Source of the DNA: RYN-230 sp963717125
Lineage (GTDB): Bacteria > Actinomycetota > Actinomycetes > Streptosporangiales > Streptosporangiaceae
Direction of reading: 5' to 3'
DNA length: 64,000 nucleotides
NCBI GenBank assembly: GCA_963717125.1
Contig: CAVQVG010000020.1
Location: forward strand, 586,324 to 650,323
The position numbers and the translations under genes were made by a program. The first letter of the stretch is position 1. Every line of letters starts with the position of its first letter. This document shows, one piece after another, positions 33,578 to 42,116 of the stretch. Under the pieces are notes generated by a model. That model saw only the letters and a list, made by a program, of their open reading frames with translations. It was not told the DNA's origin and made no database searches.

Positions 33578-35107
33578 TCATGGCATCCGCACCCGGAGCA
33601 CGAAGCCATCCAGCGCGGACCGGCCGACGCCGACCACGGCGCCCTCGGCCGCCGCCCGCTCGCGCAGCCCGGCCAGCCCGTGCCCGGATCGCGGCGGCTC
33701 GCCGCCGCTCGGCGCGCAGCGGCGATCGGGGGGTCCGGGGGGTCGCCCCCCCAGCCGTGGCGGCTCGCCGCCGCTCGGCGCGCAGCGGCGATCGGGGGGT
33801 CCGGGGGGTCGCCCCCCCGGGTCAACACAGCCGATCCCGTCGTCACTGATCTCCACCTGGTCGAGGGTGACCCGGATGGCGCAGCGGGTCGCCCCGCTGT
33901 GCCGGATCACGTTGGTCACCCCTTCCCGGACCGCCCAGCTGAACAGCTCCTGGCGGCGCCGCGGGATCCCGACGATCTCGTGGTCCGGCAGGTCGGCCTC
34001 GATGCCCGCCGCGGCCAGCGCGGTGCGGGCGCTGGCCAGCTCCCGGTCCAGGGTGACCTCGTGGTAGCCCGCCGCCGCGGCCCGCACGTCGGCGAGTGCC
34101 TGCCGGGCGATCCGCTCCACGTCGCCGATCTCGGCCTCGGCCCGCGCCGGGTCCAGGCCGGTCAGCCGCCCGGCCAGCTCGGCCTTGACCGCCACCACGG
34201 TCAGCGAGTGGCCCAGGATGTCGTGCAGGTCCCGGGCGAACCGGTTGCGCTCGTCGGCCAGGGCCAGTCTGGTCAGCTCGTTCCGGGCCGCGGCCAGCTG
34301 CATGTTGCGCTGGATGAGCTGCACCACGCCGAAGGATGCCAGCGCCGAGACGAAGATCTGGAAGGCCAGCGTCCCGTCCGGCTGCCAGCCGGCGACCATC
34401 GCGGGCACGGCCAGCGATGCCCCGATGGCCACCGCCACCACGGCCCAGCCGATCCGGATGGGCAGCAGGAACACCGCCATCACGCTCAGGTAGATCAGCA
34501 GCAGCGAGGCATCCGCGCCGATGCTCAGGTAGCCGACCGCGATCAACGCCGCCTCGGCGGACAGCGCGCCCACGCCGAACGCGAGCGGCACCTGGCGGTC
34601 CGCCCGCCGCCGGGACAGCGCGAACGTCGCGATGAACACCGCGGCGAACGCGATCAGCGTGGCCAGCCCCAGGTAGCGGCGCACCAGGTCATGGTCGGCC
34701 CAAACGGTGCTGGCCGGCTGGGACAGGTAGACCAGCCAGATCGCCGCGAACATCCAGCCGAACCGGCGCCACCGGGCGCCGGGCACACCGTCCATCGCCG
34801 GGTCCGACGTGGCGGGCCCGGCGCGGCCGCCGACCTCGGCGGCCGGCCGGGCAGGGGCCTGGGTCATGGCCCGGAACCGGGCCAGCCACCGGTCCGGCCG
34901 GCGGCCCAGCGCGGCCGGGTTACGAAGCAGCACATGGGACGAGTCTGCTCGATCCGCGCGCTCTGGGCCACCTGACCGGTCCCCAGCGCCGGTGGGCACG
35001 GTGCCGCTGGGCACGGTGCCGCTGGGCACGGTGTCGGTAGGCACGGTGTCGGTAGGCACAGCCCCGTCGCGTGCAGGCGCCCCCGCGGTCAGCATCGCGT
35101 CGGACAT
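33578..35107 (-). CDS. DesK-type sensor histidine kinase with an in-frame repeat in the ATP-binding domain
   Basis: A 509-residue kinase. Five or six membrane helices (~116-265) precede a HisKA_3 domain with the phosphorylatable His295 (FARDLHDILGHSL) and a HATPase domain (N box REGVTNVIRHS, G1 DDGIG at 422-426, G2 GHGLAGL at 475-481). Between the G1 and G2 boxes, where relatives have under ~15 residues, are two identical copies of a 22-residue unit (431-452 and 453-474, GGRPPGPPDRRCAPSGGEPP plus two). This enlarges the ATP lid but keeps the frame. The N-terminus has a 5-residue repeat (TVPSG/TVPTD). The ATG at 35107 is uncertain; MTQAPARP (residue 81) is an alternative start. Confidence 0.8.
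   Translation of the reverse strand: MSDAMLTAGAPARDGAVPTDTVPTDTVPSGTVPSGTVPTGAGDRSGGPERADRADSSHVLLRNPAALGRRPDRWLARFRAMTQAPARPAAEVGGRAGPATSDPAMDGVPGARWRRFGWMFAAIWLVYLSQPASTVWADHDLVRRYLGLATLIAFAAVFIATFALSRRRADRQVPLAFGVGALSAEAALIAVGYLSIGADASLLLIYLSVMAVFLLPIRIGWAVVAVAIGASLAVPAMVAGWQPDGTLAFQIFVSALASFGVVQLIQRNMQLAAARNELTRLALADERNRFARDLHDILGHSLTVVAVKAELAGRLTGLDPARAEAEIGDVERIARQALADVRAAAAGYHEVTLDRELASARTALAAAGIEADLPDHEIVGIPRRRQELFSWAVREGVTNVIRHSGATRCAIRVTLDQVEISDDGIGCVDPGGRPPGPPDRRCAPSGGEPPRLGGRPPGPPDRRCAPSGGEPPRSGHGLAGLRERAAAEGAVVGVGRSALDGFVLRVRMP
33693..33818. repeat. Two identical 60-base GC-rich palindromic repeats inside the kinase gene
   Basis: Copies at 33693-33752 and 33759-33818 look identical and are separated by AGCCGT, a 66-base period that keeps the frame. 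Each holds GGCGGCTCGCCGCC, CGCCGCT/AGCGGCG and GGGGGG/CCCCCC dyads, so it can fold like a REP element. A 31-base part recurs with two mismatches in menF (39062-39092). Confidence 0.85.
34993..35052. repeat. 15-base minisatellite, four copies, in the kinase N-terminus
   Basis: TGGGCACGGTGCCGC repeats four times (34993-35052) with variation to TAGGCACGGTGTCGG, plus a partial fifth unit. It encodes a 5-residue Thr-Val-Pro-Ser/Thr-Gly/Asp repeat. Changes in copy number would keep the frame and alter only the length of the disordered N-terminus. Confidence 0.75.
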
Positions 35108-35195
35108 ACCCCCGATCTTGCCCGCAGGCCGGCCGCCCGGCCGCTGCCGTGCGTCACCGCCCGGCCATGACAGATGTCACGGCCGGCCCGGCCCG

Positions 35196-35615
35196 CTAGC
35201 TGACCGGCTGGGCCGGGACGACGGGCAGGCCGGCCGTGGCCCAGGCCTGGAAGCCGCCGTCCAGGTCGGTCGCCGCGGTCAGGCCGAGGTCCTGCAGCGA
35301 GGCCGCGGCCAGGCTGGACGTGTAACCCTGCGAGCACATCACGATGACCGGCAGGTCGTAGCGGCCGGCCTGGGGCAGCCGCGCGTCCGAGGCCGGGTCG
35401 AACCGCCACTCCAGCACGTTGCGCTCGATCACCAGGGCGCCCGGCACCTCGCCTTCGGCGGCGCGCTGCGCGGCGGGCCGGATATCCACCAGCAGCGCGC
35501 CCGCCTGCACCGCGGCCTGCGCCTGCTCCGGGCCGACCCGGTCCAGCCGGGCCCGGGCCGCGCCGAGCAGGTCGTCAATCGTGCGTGCGCCCGCTGGCCT
35601 GCCGTCGCTCACCAT
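35196..35615 (-). CDS. Rhodanese-domain sulfurtransferase
   Basis: A 139-residue single rhodanese domain: LVDIRPAAQRAAEGEVPGAL, NVLEWRFDP, the active-site loop VMCSQGYTSSLAAASL with the persulfide-forming Cys, and LDGGFQAWATAGLP at the end. The catalytic loop is full length. It overlaps the cysteine dioxygenase gene by 7 bases and is translated with it, a frequent actinobacterial pairing that suggests handling of sulfur from cysteine oxidation. Confidence 0.86.
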   Translation of the reverse strand: MVSDGRPAGARTIDDLLGAARARLDRVGPEQAQAAVQAGALLVDIRPAAQRAAEGEVPGALVIERNVLEWRFDPASDARLPQAGRYDLPVIVMCSQGYTSSLAAASLQDLGLTAATDLDGGFQAWATAGLPVVPAQPVS

Positions 35616-36097
35616 CGCTCCCCTGCGGTCTCCATGGCGGCCAGCACCAGGCCGCCACTGGTCAGTTCGTAGCGCCGCATCCCGGCCAGCGGCGGGGAGT
35701 AGGCGTGGATGCTCACGGCCGGCCCGGTGGCCGCGTTGACCACCTCGTGCACATGGGCCGGCCCGAATGACCGTACCCGCCCGGCCAGCAGGTCGGCGCC
35801 GGCCGGCATCCTGGTCCCCCGGCCGCCAACCGTGGTGTACTCGCGCAGTTCGCCATGGACCACCGCGAATGCCCCCGCGGACCCACAGTGGTCGTGGAAC
35901 CCGGTGCGCTGCCCGGGCAGCCAGCTGAGCAGCCAGACCTCGTGGTTGTCGCCCTGTTCCAGGCGCTGGTACCAGCGCTCGTCCTGGCGATACTGGACCA
36001 GCGCGGTCCAGTCGTGCCCGGTCGCTGCGGCCTGGACCAGCGCGGCCAGCCGGGACGGGCTCAGCCGCTGGCGGACTCCGTCGTTCGCGAGAAGCAT
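35609..36097 (-). CDS. cdo: Cysteine dioxygenase
   Basis: A 162-residue cupin of the type I cysteine dioxygenase family, which oxidises cysteine to cysteine sulfinate with non-haem iron. The first cupin motif FHDHCGSAGAFAVVHGEL supplies two iron His ligands; the second, FGPAHVHEVVNAA, supplies the third. RLEQGDNHEVWLLSWLPGQ precedes the first motif as in bacterial CDOs. The ATG at 36097 is chosen because family similarity begins there (LSPSRLAALVQ); longer frames run into upstream non-coding sequence. The downstream rhodanese overlaps it. Confidence 0.83.
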   Translation of the reverse strand: MLLANDGVRQRLSPSRLAALVQAAATGHDWTALVQYRQDERWYQRLEQGDNHEVWLLSWLPGQRTGFHDHCGSAGAFAVVHGELREYTTVGGRGTRMPAGADLLAGRVRSFGPAHVHEVVNAATGPAVSIHAYSPPLAGMRRYELTSGGLVLAAMETAGERW

Positions 36098-36416
36098 CCT
36101 AGTTATCCTACCGTTATAATAGGCAATTGGTAACGGAGAGGTTAGCACGCCCTGGCCAGCCCGCCGGCCAGGACACACCAACACGTCAGCCCCAGGGGCC
36201 GGAAACGCGTTTGCCGCCGTCTGCGCCTGGCTGTCAGACTGAGGGCAGGGTGCCACGGGGACCAGGCGCCCGGGTCGGCCGCGCCAGGCTAGCCAGTACG
36301 GCAGGCCGGCCAATCTACACAACACTCGCGATATGACTTGACAGCTCAGCCAAACGCGATACATCGTGTACGCGGTGCCTGCTGGACCGGCCGGCGGCGC
36401 CGCTCGGGAGGATTTC
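36098..36416. other. Intergenic region between cdo and the MMPL gene
   Basis: A 319-base gap without a convincing gene. It holds AT-richer sequence next to cdo with a CCGTTA...TAACGG inverted repeat (36111-36116 and 36131-36136) and a TATTAT on the minus strand that may be the cdo -10. The middle is GC-rich without clear structure. The right end holds the MMPL promoter. Confidence 0.5.
36338..36365 (+). promoter_or_regulatory. Promoter of the MMPL transporter
   Basis: TTGACA (36338-36343), 16 bases, TACATC (36360-36365). The -35 is a perfect consensus. Start of transcription would be near 36372, leaving a ~45-base leader with GGAGGA before the GTG at 36417. Confidence 0.5.
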
Positions 36417-38561
36417 GTGGCCACGGGGGCAAGCAGCACAGGACAGAGCAGCACGGGGAAACGCGGCTGGGGCCGCCGGATCGCGGCGCTGCCCAGCGGG
36501 CGGCGGACTAAATGGGCCGTCCTGGCGTTCTGGCTGATCGTGATCGCGCTGACCGGGTCACTGGCCGGGAAGCTGATGGGCGCGGAGAAGAACGACGCCT
36601 CCGCCTACCTGCCCGCCTCGGCCGAGTCAACCCAGGCGCTCAACCTGCAGGACCACTTCACGGCCAAGAACCTGAACCCCGCCGTGGTGGTCTATGTACG
36701 GCCGTCCGGGCTGACCCAGGCCGACCTGGCCAAGACCGCCCAGGACGCGCGCACGTTCGCCGCGCTGCCGCACGCCGGCCAGGTCATCGGCCCGATCCCC
36801 GCGAAGGACGGCAAGGCCGCGGAGATCCTCATCGAGGCCCACCTCGGGTACAGCAACGCGATCACCAACTTCGTGACCAAGCTGGACAGCGTGGCCGGAT
36901 CGGGCGACCCAGGGCTGCACGCCTACGTGACCGGCCCGGCGGCCAGCGCGGCCGACTCGGTCAAGATCTTCAAAGGCATCGACTCCACGCTGCTGTACGC
37001 CACGCTGGCCGTGGTCATCGTGCTGCTGCTGCTCACCTACCGCAGCCCGATCCTGTGGCTGCTGCCGATCATCTCGGCCGGGGTGGCGCTGACCACCGCC
37101 GAGGCGTTCATCTACCTGCTCATCCAGCACGCCGGCCTGGTCGTGAACGGGCAGAGCGCGGGGATTCTGGTCGTCCTGGTGCTGGGCGCGTCCACCGACT
37201 ACGCGCTGCTGCTGGTCGCCCGCTACCGGGAGGAACTGCGCCGTCATGAGGACCGGCACGAGGCCATGGCGATCGCCATGCGCCGGGCCGGGCCGGCCAT
37301 CATCGCCAGCGGGCTGACCGTCATCGCCGGCATGCTGTGCCTGCTCGCCGCGGACTCGGCCGACATCTCCGGGCTGGGCCCGGTAGCCGCGATCGGCATC
37401 GCGGTCGGCCTGCTGGCCATGGTCACGCTGCTGCCCGCGCTGCTGGTGATCACCGGCCGCTGGGTGTTCTGGCCGTACAAGCCCCGGTACGGCTCGGCCG
37501 ACCCCACCTCGCGCGGCCCGTGGGCCCGGATCGGCCAGCGGATCGCGGCCCGCCCCCGGTCCGTCTGGATCCTCACCGCGGTGATCCTGGCGGTGTTCTC
37601 GCTCGGCCTGATCGGCTTCCGGCTCGGCACGCTCACCCAGGCCCAGTCCTATCGCGGCACGCCCAGCGCGGTGGCCGGTGAGCAGGTGCTGGCCGCGCAC
37701 TTCCCGGCCGGGTCCGGCCAGCCGGTCCAGGTGATCGGCAAGGCCTCGGCCGCCGTGCCGCTGCGCGCCGCGCTGGCCAGCGCCAAGGGGATCTCGTCGG
37801 TCGGCCCGCCGCAGGTGCGGGACGGTCTGGTGCTGCTGCAGGGCACGCTGTCCGTCCCGCCGGACAGCCAGGCCGCGTATAACACGGTCACCCAGGTGCG
37901 CGACGCGGCGCACGCGGTGCCCGGCGCGGACGCCAAGGTCGGCGGGGCCACCGCGATCAACCTCGACGTGGAGAACTACGCCATCCGGGACCGCAACGTG
38001 ATCATCCCGCTGGTGCTGGTCGTCGTGCTGATCATCCTGGCCCTGCTGCTCCGTGCGGTGGTCGCGCCGGTGCTGCTGATCGGCACCGTCATCCTGTCGT
38101 ACTTCGGCTCGCTCGGCCTCTCGGCGGTGTTCTTCAAGTACGTGTTCGGGTTCGCCGGGGCGGACAACTCGATGCCGCTGTTCGCGTTCGTGTTCCTGGT
38201 CGCGCTCGGCATCGACTACAACATCTTCCTGATGACCCGGGTCCGGGAGGAGACGATCAAGGCCGGCACGCACCGCGGCATGCTGGCCGGCCTGGCCGCC
38301 ACCGGCGGCGTGATCACCTCGGCGGGGCTGATCCTGGCCGGCACGTTCGCCACGCTGGGCACGCTGCCCCTGGTCATCCTCACCGAGATCGGCTTCACGG
38401 TCGCGCTGGGCGTGCTGCTGGACACCCTGGTGGTCCGGTCCGTCCTGGTCACCGCGCTGACCCTGGACGTCGGGCGGCACATGTGGTGGCCGAGCAGGCT
38501 GGCCCGGCCGCGGGCCGAGGAGGACGTCACGCCCCCCGTACAGCTGTCCCGCACCCGGTGA
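36417..38561 (+). CDS. MMPL-family RND transporter
   Basis: A 714-residue membrane protein with the MMPL two-fold layout: helix 1 (~40-60), an extracytoplasmic domain to ~200, a five-helix bundle with SAGILVVLVLGASTDYALLLVARYREEL (the proton-relay Asp-Tyr motif), a second outside domain and a second bundle with LVALGIDYNIFLMTRVREE. Both essential Asp-Tyr pairs are present. MMPL proteins export lipids, polyketide-derived or other hydrophobic molecules in actinobacteria; no lipid or polyketide gene is adjacent. The GTG at 36417 with GGAGGA six bases upstream is preferred over the GTG at 36366. Confidence 0.88.
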   Translation: MATGASSTGQSSTGKRGWGRRIAALPSGRRTKWAVLAFWLIVIALTGSLAGKLMGAEKNDASAYLPASAESTQALNLQDHFTAKNLNPAVVVYVRPSGLTQADLAKTAQDARTFAALPHAGQVIGPIPAKDGKAAEILIEAHLGYSNAITNFVTKLDSVAGSGDPGLHAYVTGPAASAADSVKIFKGIDSTLLYATLAVVIVLLLLTYRSPILWLLPIISAGVALTTAEAFIYLLIQHAGLVVNGQSAGILVVLVLGASTDYALLLVARYREELRRHEDRHEAMAIAMRRAGPAIIASGLTVIAGMLCLLAADSADISGLGPVAAIGIAVGLLAMVTLLPALLVITGRWVFWPYKPRYGSADPTSRGPWARIGQRIAARPRSVWILTAVILAVFSLGLIGFRLGTLTQAQSYRGTPSAVAGEQVLAAHFPAGSGQPVQVIGKASAAVPLRAALASAKGISSVGPPQVRDGLVLLQGTLSVPPDSQAAYNTVTQVRDAAHAVPGADAKVGGATAINLDVENYAIRDRNVIIPLVLVVVLIILALLLRAVVAPVLLIGTVILSYFGSLGLSAVFFKYVFGFAGADNSMPLFAFVFLVALGIDYNIFLMTRVREETIKAGTHRGMLAGLAATGGVITSAGLILAGTFATLGTLPLVILTEIGFTVALGVLLDTLVVRSVLVTALTLDVGRHMWWPSRLARPRAEEDVTPPVQLSRTR

Positions 38562-38636
38562 CCGCCGCCCGGCACGGGCTACCTCCTGGCTCCCCGCGGC
38601 CACGACTGGGACGGCATCCTCGTACAGTTGAATCCC

Positions 38637-39962
38637 GTGGAATCAGGATCAAGCAGCGCAGGGTACCTGGGGACGGCTGGGCTCACGGTCCGCACCATCC
38701 CGGTCGCCGACCCAGGCGACCTGGCCGGACAACTGCCCGGCCCCGGCGCCCTGGCCTGGATTCACGGCGGCGAGGGGCTCATCGGCTGGGGCGAGGTGGC
38801 CCGGGTCACCCTGCCGGCCGGGCAGGACAGGTTCACCGCCGCCGACAAGTGGCTGCGCGAAGCGCTCGACGGGGCCCGGATCCACGACGAGGTGGGCGCG
38901 CCCGGCTGCGGGCCGGTGGCGTTCGGCAGCTTCACGTTCGATCCCGCCTCGGACGGGTCGGTGCTGGTGCTGCCCCGGCTGGTGCTCGGCCGCCGGGCCG
39001 GCCAGGCCTGGGTCACCACCATCTCCGGGCCACGCGGCGGCGGGGCCGGAGGCGCCGGCTGGCCGCCGCTCGGCGCGGAGCGGCGACCGGGGTCGGCCGC
39101 CCGGATTGACACCACCCAGCCGGTCCCGGGCGAGATCCGCTGGCACGACGGCAGCCTCAGCGCGCCGGAGTGGGAACGCGCGGTCGCCGCGGCGGTCGAG
39201 CGGATCCGGGCGGGCGGGCTGCGCAAGGTGGTGCTGGCCCGGGACCTGTACGCGTCCGCGGCCGCGCCGATCGACGAGCAACTGCTGCTCGGCCGGCTGG
39301 CCGCCCGCTACCCGGAGTGCTACACGTTCGCGTGCGCCGGGCTGGCCGGCGCCACCCCGGAGCTGCTGATCAAGCGGCAGGGCCGCGCGGTCAGCTCGCT
39401 GGTGCTGGCCGGCACGGCGCCGCGCGGCCAGGACGCGGCCGAGGACGACGCGCTGGGCGCCGCGCTGCTGGCCTCGGCCAAGGAAACCGAGGAGCACGAG
39501 TACGCGGCGGCCAGCGTGCGGGACTCGCTGGCCCCCCTGTGCGACCAGCTGACCGTGGCCGAGCGCCCCGTGCTGCTCAAATTCGCCAACCTGCAGCACC
39601 TGGCCACCACCGTGCACGGCACGCTGTCCGCGCGGGATGCCAGCGGCGCGAGCCATTCGGTGCTCACGCTGCTGAACGCCCTGCACCCGTCGGCCGCCGT
39701 CTGCGGTACCCCGACCGAGGCGGCGATGGAGCTGATCCGGGAGCTGGAGGGGATGGACCGCGGCCGCTACGCGGGCCCGGTGGGCTGGGTGGACAGCGCC
39801 GGGAACGGGGAATGGGGCATCGCGCTGCGCTGCGCGGAGCTGGACGGGCCGCGGGCCCGGCTGTTCGCGGGCGGCGGCATCGTGGCCGACTCCGACCCGG
39901 CCGCCGAGCTGGCCGAGACCGTCACCAAGTTCCGCGCCATACGCTTCGCCCTCGAGGCGTAG
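38637..39962 (+). CDS. menF: Isochorismate synthase (menaquinone pathway)
   Basis: About 441 residues of a chorismate-binding enzyme making isochorismate, the first committed step to menaquinone. Typical blocks: GGLRKVVLARDLY, CYTFACAGLAGATPELLIKR, LAGTAPRG, LLKFANLQHLATTVHG, LLNALHPSAAVCGTPTEAA, YAGPVGW and GGGIVADSDPAAELAET (end). A Gly/Pro/Arg-rich stretch at about residues 128-152 (WPPLGAERRPG within it) is encoded by a copy of a dispersed GC repeat and is absent from usual homologues. The GTG at 38637 follows TACAGT by eight bases (possible leaderless start). The 3' end meets a bidirectional terminator. Confidence 0.86.
   Translation: MESGSSSAGYLGTAGLTVRTIPVADPGDLAGQLPGPGALAWIHGGEGLIGWGEVARVTLPAGQDRFTAADKWLREALDGARIHDEVGAPGCGPVAFGSFTFDPASDGSVLVLPRLVLGRRAGQAWVTTISGPRGGGAGGAGWPPLGAERRPGSAARIDTTQPVPGEIRWHDGSLSAPEWERAVAAAVERIRAGGLRKVVLARDLYASAAAPIDEQLLLGRLAARYPECYTFACAGLAGATPELLIKRQGRAVSSLVLAGTAPRGQDAAEDDALGAALLASAKETEEHEYAAASVRDSLAPLCDQLTVAERPVLLKFANLQHLATTVHGTLSARDASGASHSVLTLLNALHPSAAVCGTPTEAAMELIRELEGMDRGRYAGPVGWVDSAGNGEWGIALRCAELDGPRARLFAGGGIVADSDPAAELAETVTKFRAIRFALEA
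39062..39092. repeat. Dispersed GC-rich repeat copy inside menF
   Basis: GCCGCCGCTCGGCGCG then GAGCGGCGACCGGGG differs at only two of 31 positions from the core of the repeats in the histidine kinase gene (33701-33731). It contains a CGCCGCT/AGCGGCG dyad. It is translated in a non-conserved linker of MenF. Confidence 0.7.
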
Positions 39963-39989
39963 CCAGTCCGGGGGGCGACCCCGGACTGG
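39963..39989. terminator. Bidirectional terminator between menF and the oligopeptide operon
   Basis: CCAGTCCGGGG (39963-39973), GGCGA loop, CCCCGGACTGG (39979-39989) make a perfect 11-bp stem directly after the menF stop and five bases before the convergent ABC ATPase stop. No T-run. Confidence 0.75.
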
Positions 39990-39993
39990 TGCG

Positions 39994-42057
39994 CTAGCTC
40001 ACGGCGGCAGTCGCGGCGCCGGCCACCGGCTCGCGGAGCGGGAAGTGGCAGGCGGCCAGGTGGCCGGTGCTGAACAGGCGCAGCGGTGGCTCCTCCTGAG
40101 CACAGAGCTCCTGGGCGCGCGGGCACCGGGTGCGGAACCGGCAGCCGGACGGCGGGTCGATGGCGGACGGCAGCTCGCCGGCCACCCCCTGCTCCGCCTT
40201 CTTCTGGGCCTTGATCGGGTCGGCCACCGGCACGGTGTCGATGAGGCCCTTGGTGTACGGGTGCACCGGGAAGTAGTACACCTCTTCCGAGGGGCCCACC
40301 TCGACCATCTTGCCCAGGTACATCACGCCGATCGTTTCCGACAGGTAGCGCACCACGGACAGGTCGTGCGAGATGAACAGGTAGGTCAGCCCGAGGTCGC
40401 GCTGCAGGTCCCGCATCAGGTTCAGGATCTGCGCCTGGATCGACACGTCCAGCGCGGACACCGGCTCGTCCGCGACCAGCAGCTTCGGGTTCAGGATGAG
40501 CGCACGGGCCAGCCCGAGCCGCTGCCGCTGGCCACCGGAGAACTCGTGCGGGTACCGCTCGATCGCGGCCCGGGGCAGGCCGACCTGGTCCAGGATGGCG
40601 GCGATCTTCTGCTGCTGGTCCCGCCGGCTGCCGATGCCCTGGATGGCCAGAGGCTCGCGCAGGATGGTGGCCACCCGCATCCGCGGGTCCATCGAGGCGT
40701 AGGAGTCCTGGAACATGAGCTGGACCTCGCGGGCGCGCTTGCGCCGGTCCCGGTTGTTCAGCTTGAGCAGGTCCTCACCGTCCAGCACGATCGAGCCGCC
40801 GGTGGCCTTCTCCAGGCCGACGATCAGGCGGCCGACGGTGGTCTTGCCGCAGCCGGACTCGCCGACCATGCCGAACGTCTTCCCCGGCCGGATGCCGAAG
40901 CTGACGTCGGCGACCGCGCTCACCTCGCCCACCTTGCGCTGCAGCACGGCGCCGGCCGTCACCGCGAAGTTCTTCACCAGGTGATCGGCCTGGAGCAGGT
41001 AGCTCTCCCCGTTCAGCGAGGCGGCCACCTGGTCCAGCGACACCTTCTCGGTCACCGCCAGTTCGGCGACCTTGGGCTCGTCGGACAACTCGCCGACCGG
41101 GAAGAAGCAGCGGTACTCGTGATCCGGGGTGTCCCCCTCGAGGAGCGGCTCCTGCTGGCGGCAGCTGTCCTGCACGTACCGGCACCGGGCGGCGAACTTG
41201 CAGCCGGGCGGCGGGGCAGTCAGGTCCGGCGGCTGGCCCGGGATGTTGTACAGCCGGGTCGAGCCCTCCACCGCCTTCTCCGGCAGCGCGCCGAACAGCG
41301 CCTCCGTGTACGGGTGGCGGGGGTTGGCGAACAGCCGGAGCGTGCTGGTCGTCTCGACCACCCGGCCCGCGTACATGACCGCGGCCCGGTCGGCGCGCCC
41401 GGCGATGACGCCGAGGTCGTGGGTGACCAGGATCACCGCCATGCCCAGCCGTTTGCGCAGGTCGTCGATGAGCTCGAGGATCTGCTTCTGGATGGTCACG
41501 TCCAGCGCCGTGGTCGGCTCGTCCGCGATGAGCAGCTTGGGCTCGCAGGCCAGCGCCATCGCGATCATCACGCGCTGCCGCATGCCGCCGGACAGCTGGT
41601 GCGGGTAGTTGCCGACCCGCTCGGCCGGGCGCGGCATACCGACCAGGCGGAGCACCTCAATGGCCCGCTCCCGGGCCGTCTTGGCGTCCGCTCCGCGGTG
41701 CAGCACGACCGTCTCGGAGATCTGGTCCCCGATCCTCATCGTCGGGTTGAGCGACGTCATCGGGTCCTGGAAGATCATGCCGATCTCGTTGCCCCGGACG
41801 TGCCGCATCTGGTCGTCGCTGAGCGCGGAGATCTCCCGGCCATCCAGCAGGATCTTGCCGCCGGTGATGTGCCCGCCCGGCGGCAGCAGCTGCATGATGG
41901 ACAGCGCGGTCATCGTCTTGCCGCAGCCGGACTCGCCCACGATGCCGAGGCATTCCCCGGCGTCCAGGCTCAGGCTGGCGCCCTCCAGCGCGTGCACGGT
42001 TGCGCTGCGCAGCCGGATTTCGGTGTGCAGGTCCTCTATCTGAAGCAGTGGTGCCAA
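39994..42057 (-). CDS. Oligopeptide/dipeptide ABC transporter dual ATPase (OppD-OppF fusion)
   Basis: A 687-residue protein with two complete ATPase domains. Domain 1: Walker A GESGCGKT (~36), signature HQLSGGMRQRVMIAMAL, Walker B LLIADEPTTALD, then a C-terminal oligopeptide-type Cys-rich FAARCRYVQDSCRQQ. Domain 2: GESGCGKTTVGRLIVGL, EFSGGQRQRLGLARAL, LLVADEPVSALD, and the second Cys cluster FRTRCPRAQELCAQ. Such OppD-OppF fusions are common in actinobacteria. The TTG start at 42057 has GAGGA six bases upstream and homology begins there, but the start is not certain; a longer frame continues into the permease gene. Confidence 0.87.
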   Translation of the reverse strand: MAPLLQIEDLHTEIRLRSATVHALEGASLSLDAGECLGIVGESGCGKTMTALSIMQLLPPGGHITGGKILLDGREISALSDDQMRHVRGNEIGMIFQDPMTSLNPTMRIGDQISETVVLHRGADAKTARERAIEVLRLVGMPRPAERVGNYPHQLSGGMRQRVMIAMALACEPKLLIADEPTTALDVTIQKQILELIDDLRKRLGMAVILVTHDLGVIAGRADRAAVMYAGRVVETTSTLRLFANPRHPYTEALFGALPEKAVEGSTRLYNIPGQPPDLTAPPPGCKFAARCRYVQDSCRQQEPLLEGDTPDHEYRCFFPVGELSDEPKVAELAVTEKVSLDQVAASLNGESYLLQADHLVKNFAVTAGAVLQRKVGEVSAVADVSFGIRPGKTFGMVGESGCGKTTVGRLIVGLEKATGGSIVLDGEDLLKLNNRDRRKRAREVQLMFQDSYASMDPRMRVATILREPLAIQGIGSRRDQQQKIAAILDQVGLPRAAIERYPHEFSGGQRQRLGLARALILNPKLLVADEPVSALDVSIQAQILNLMRDLQRDLGLTYLFISHDLSVVRYLSETIGVMYLGKMVEVGPSEEVYYFPVHPYTKGLIDTVPVADPIKAQKKAEQGVAGELPSAIDPPSGCRFRTRCPRAQELCAQEEPPLRLFSTGHLAACHFPLREPVAGAATAAVS

Positions 42058-42116
42058 TTCGTCCTCATCAATGGCTGGGTGGGGTACCGGCCAGGTCGTG
42101 GCGGTACGTGACCAGG

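Noticed and set aside
33693..33818. CRISPR-like repeat-spacer pair
   Set aside because: Only two units, a 6-base gap and location inside a coding frame; no cas genes.
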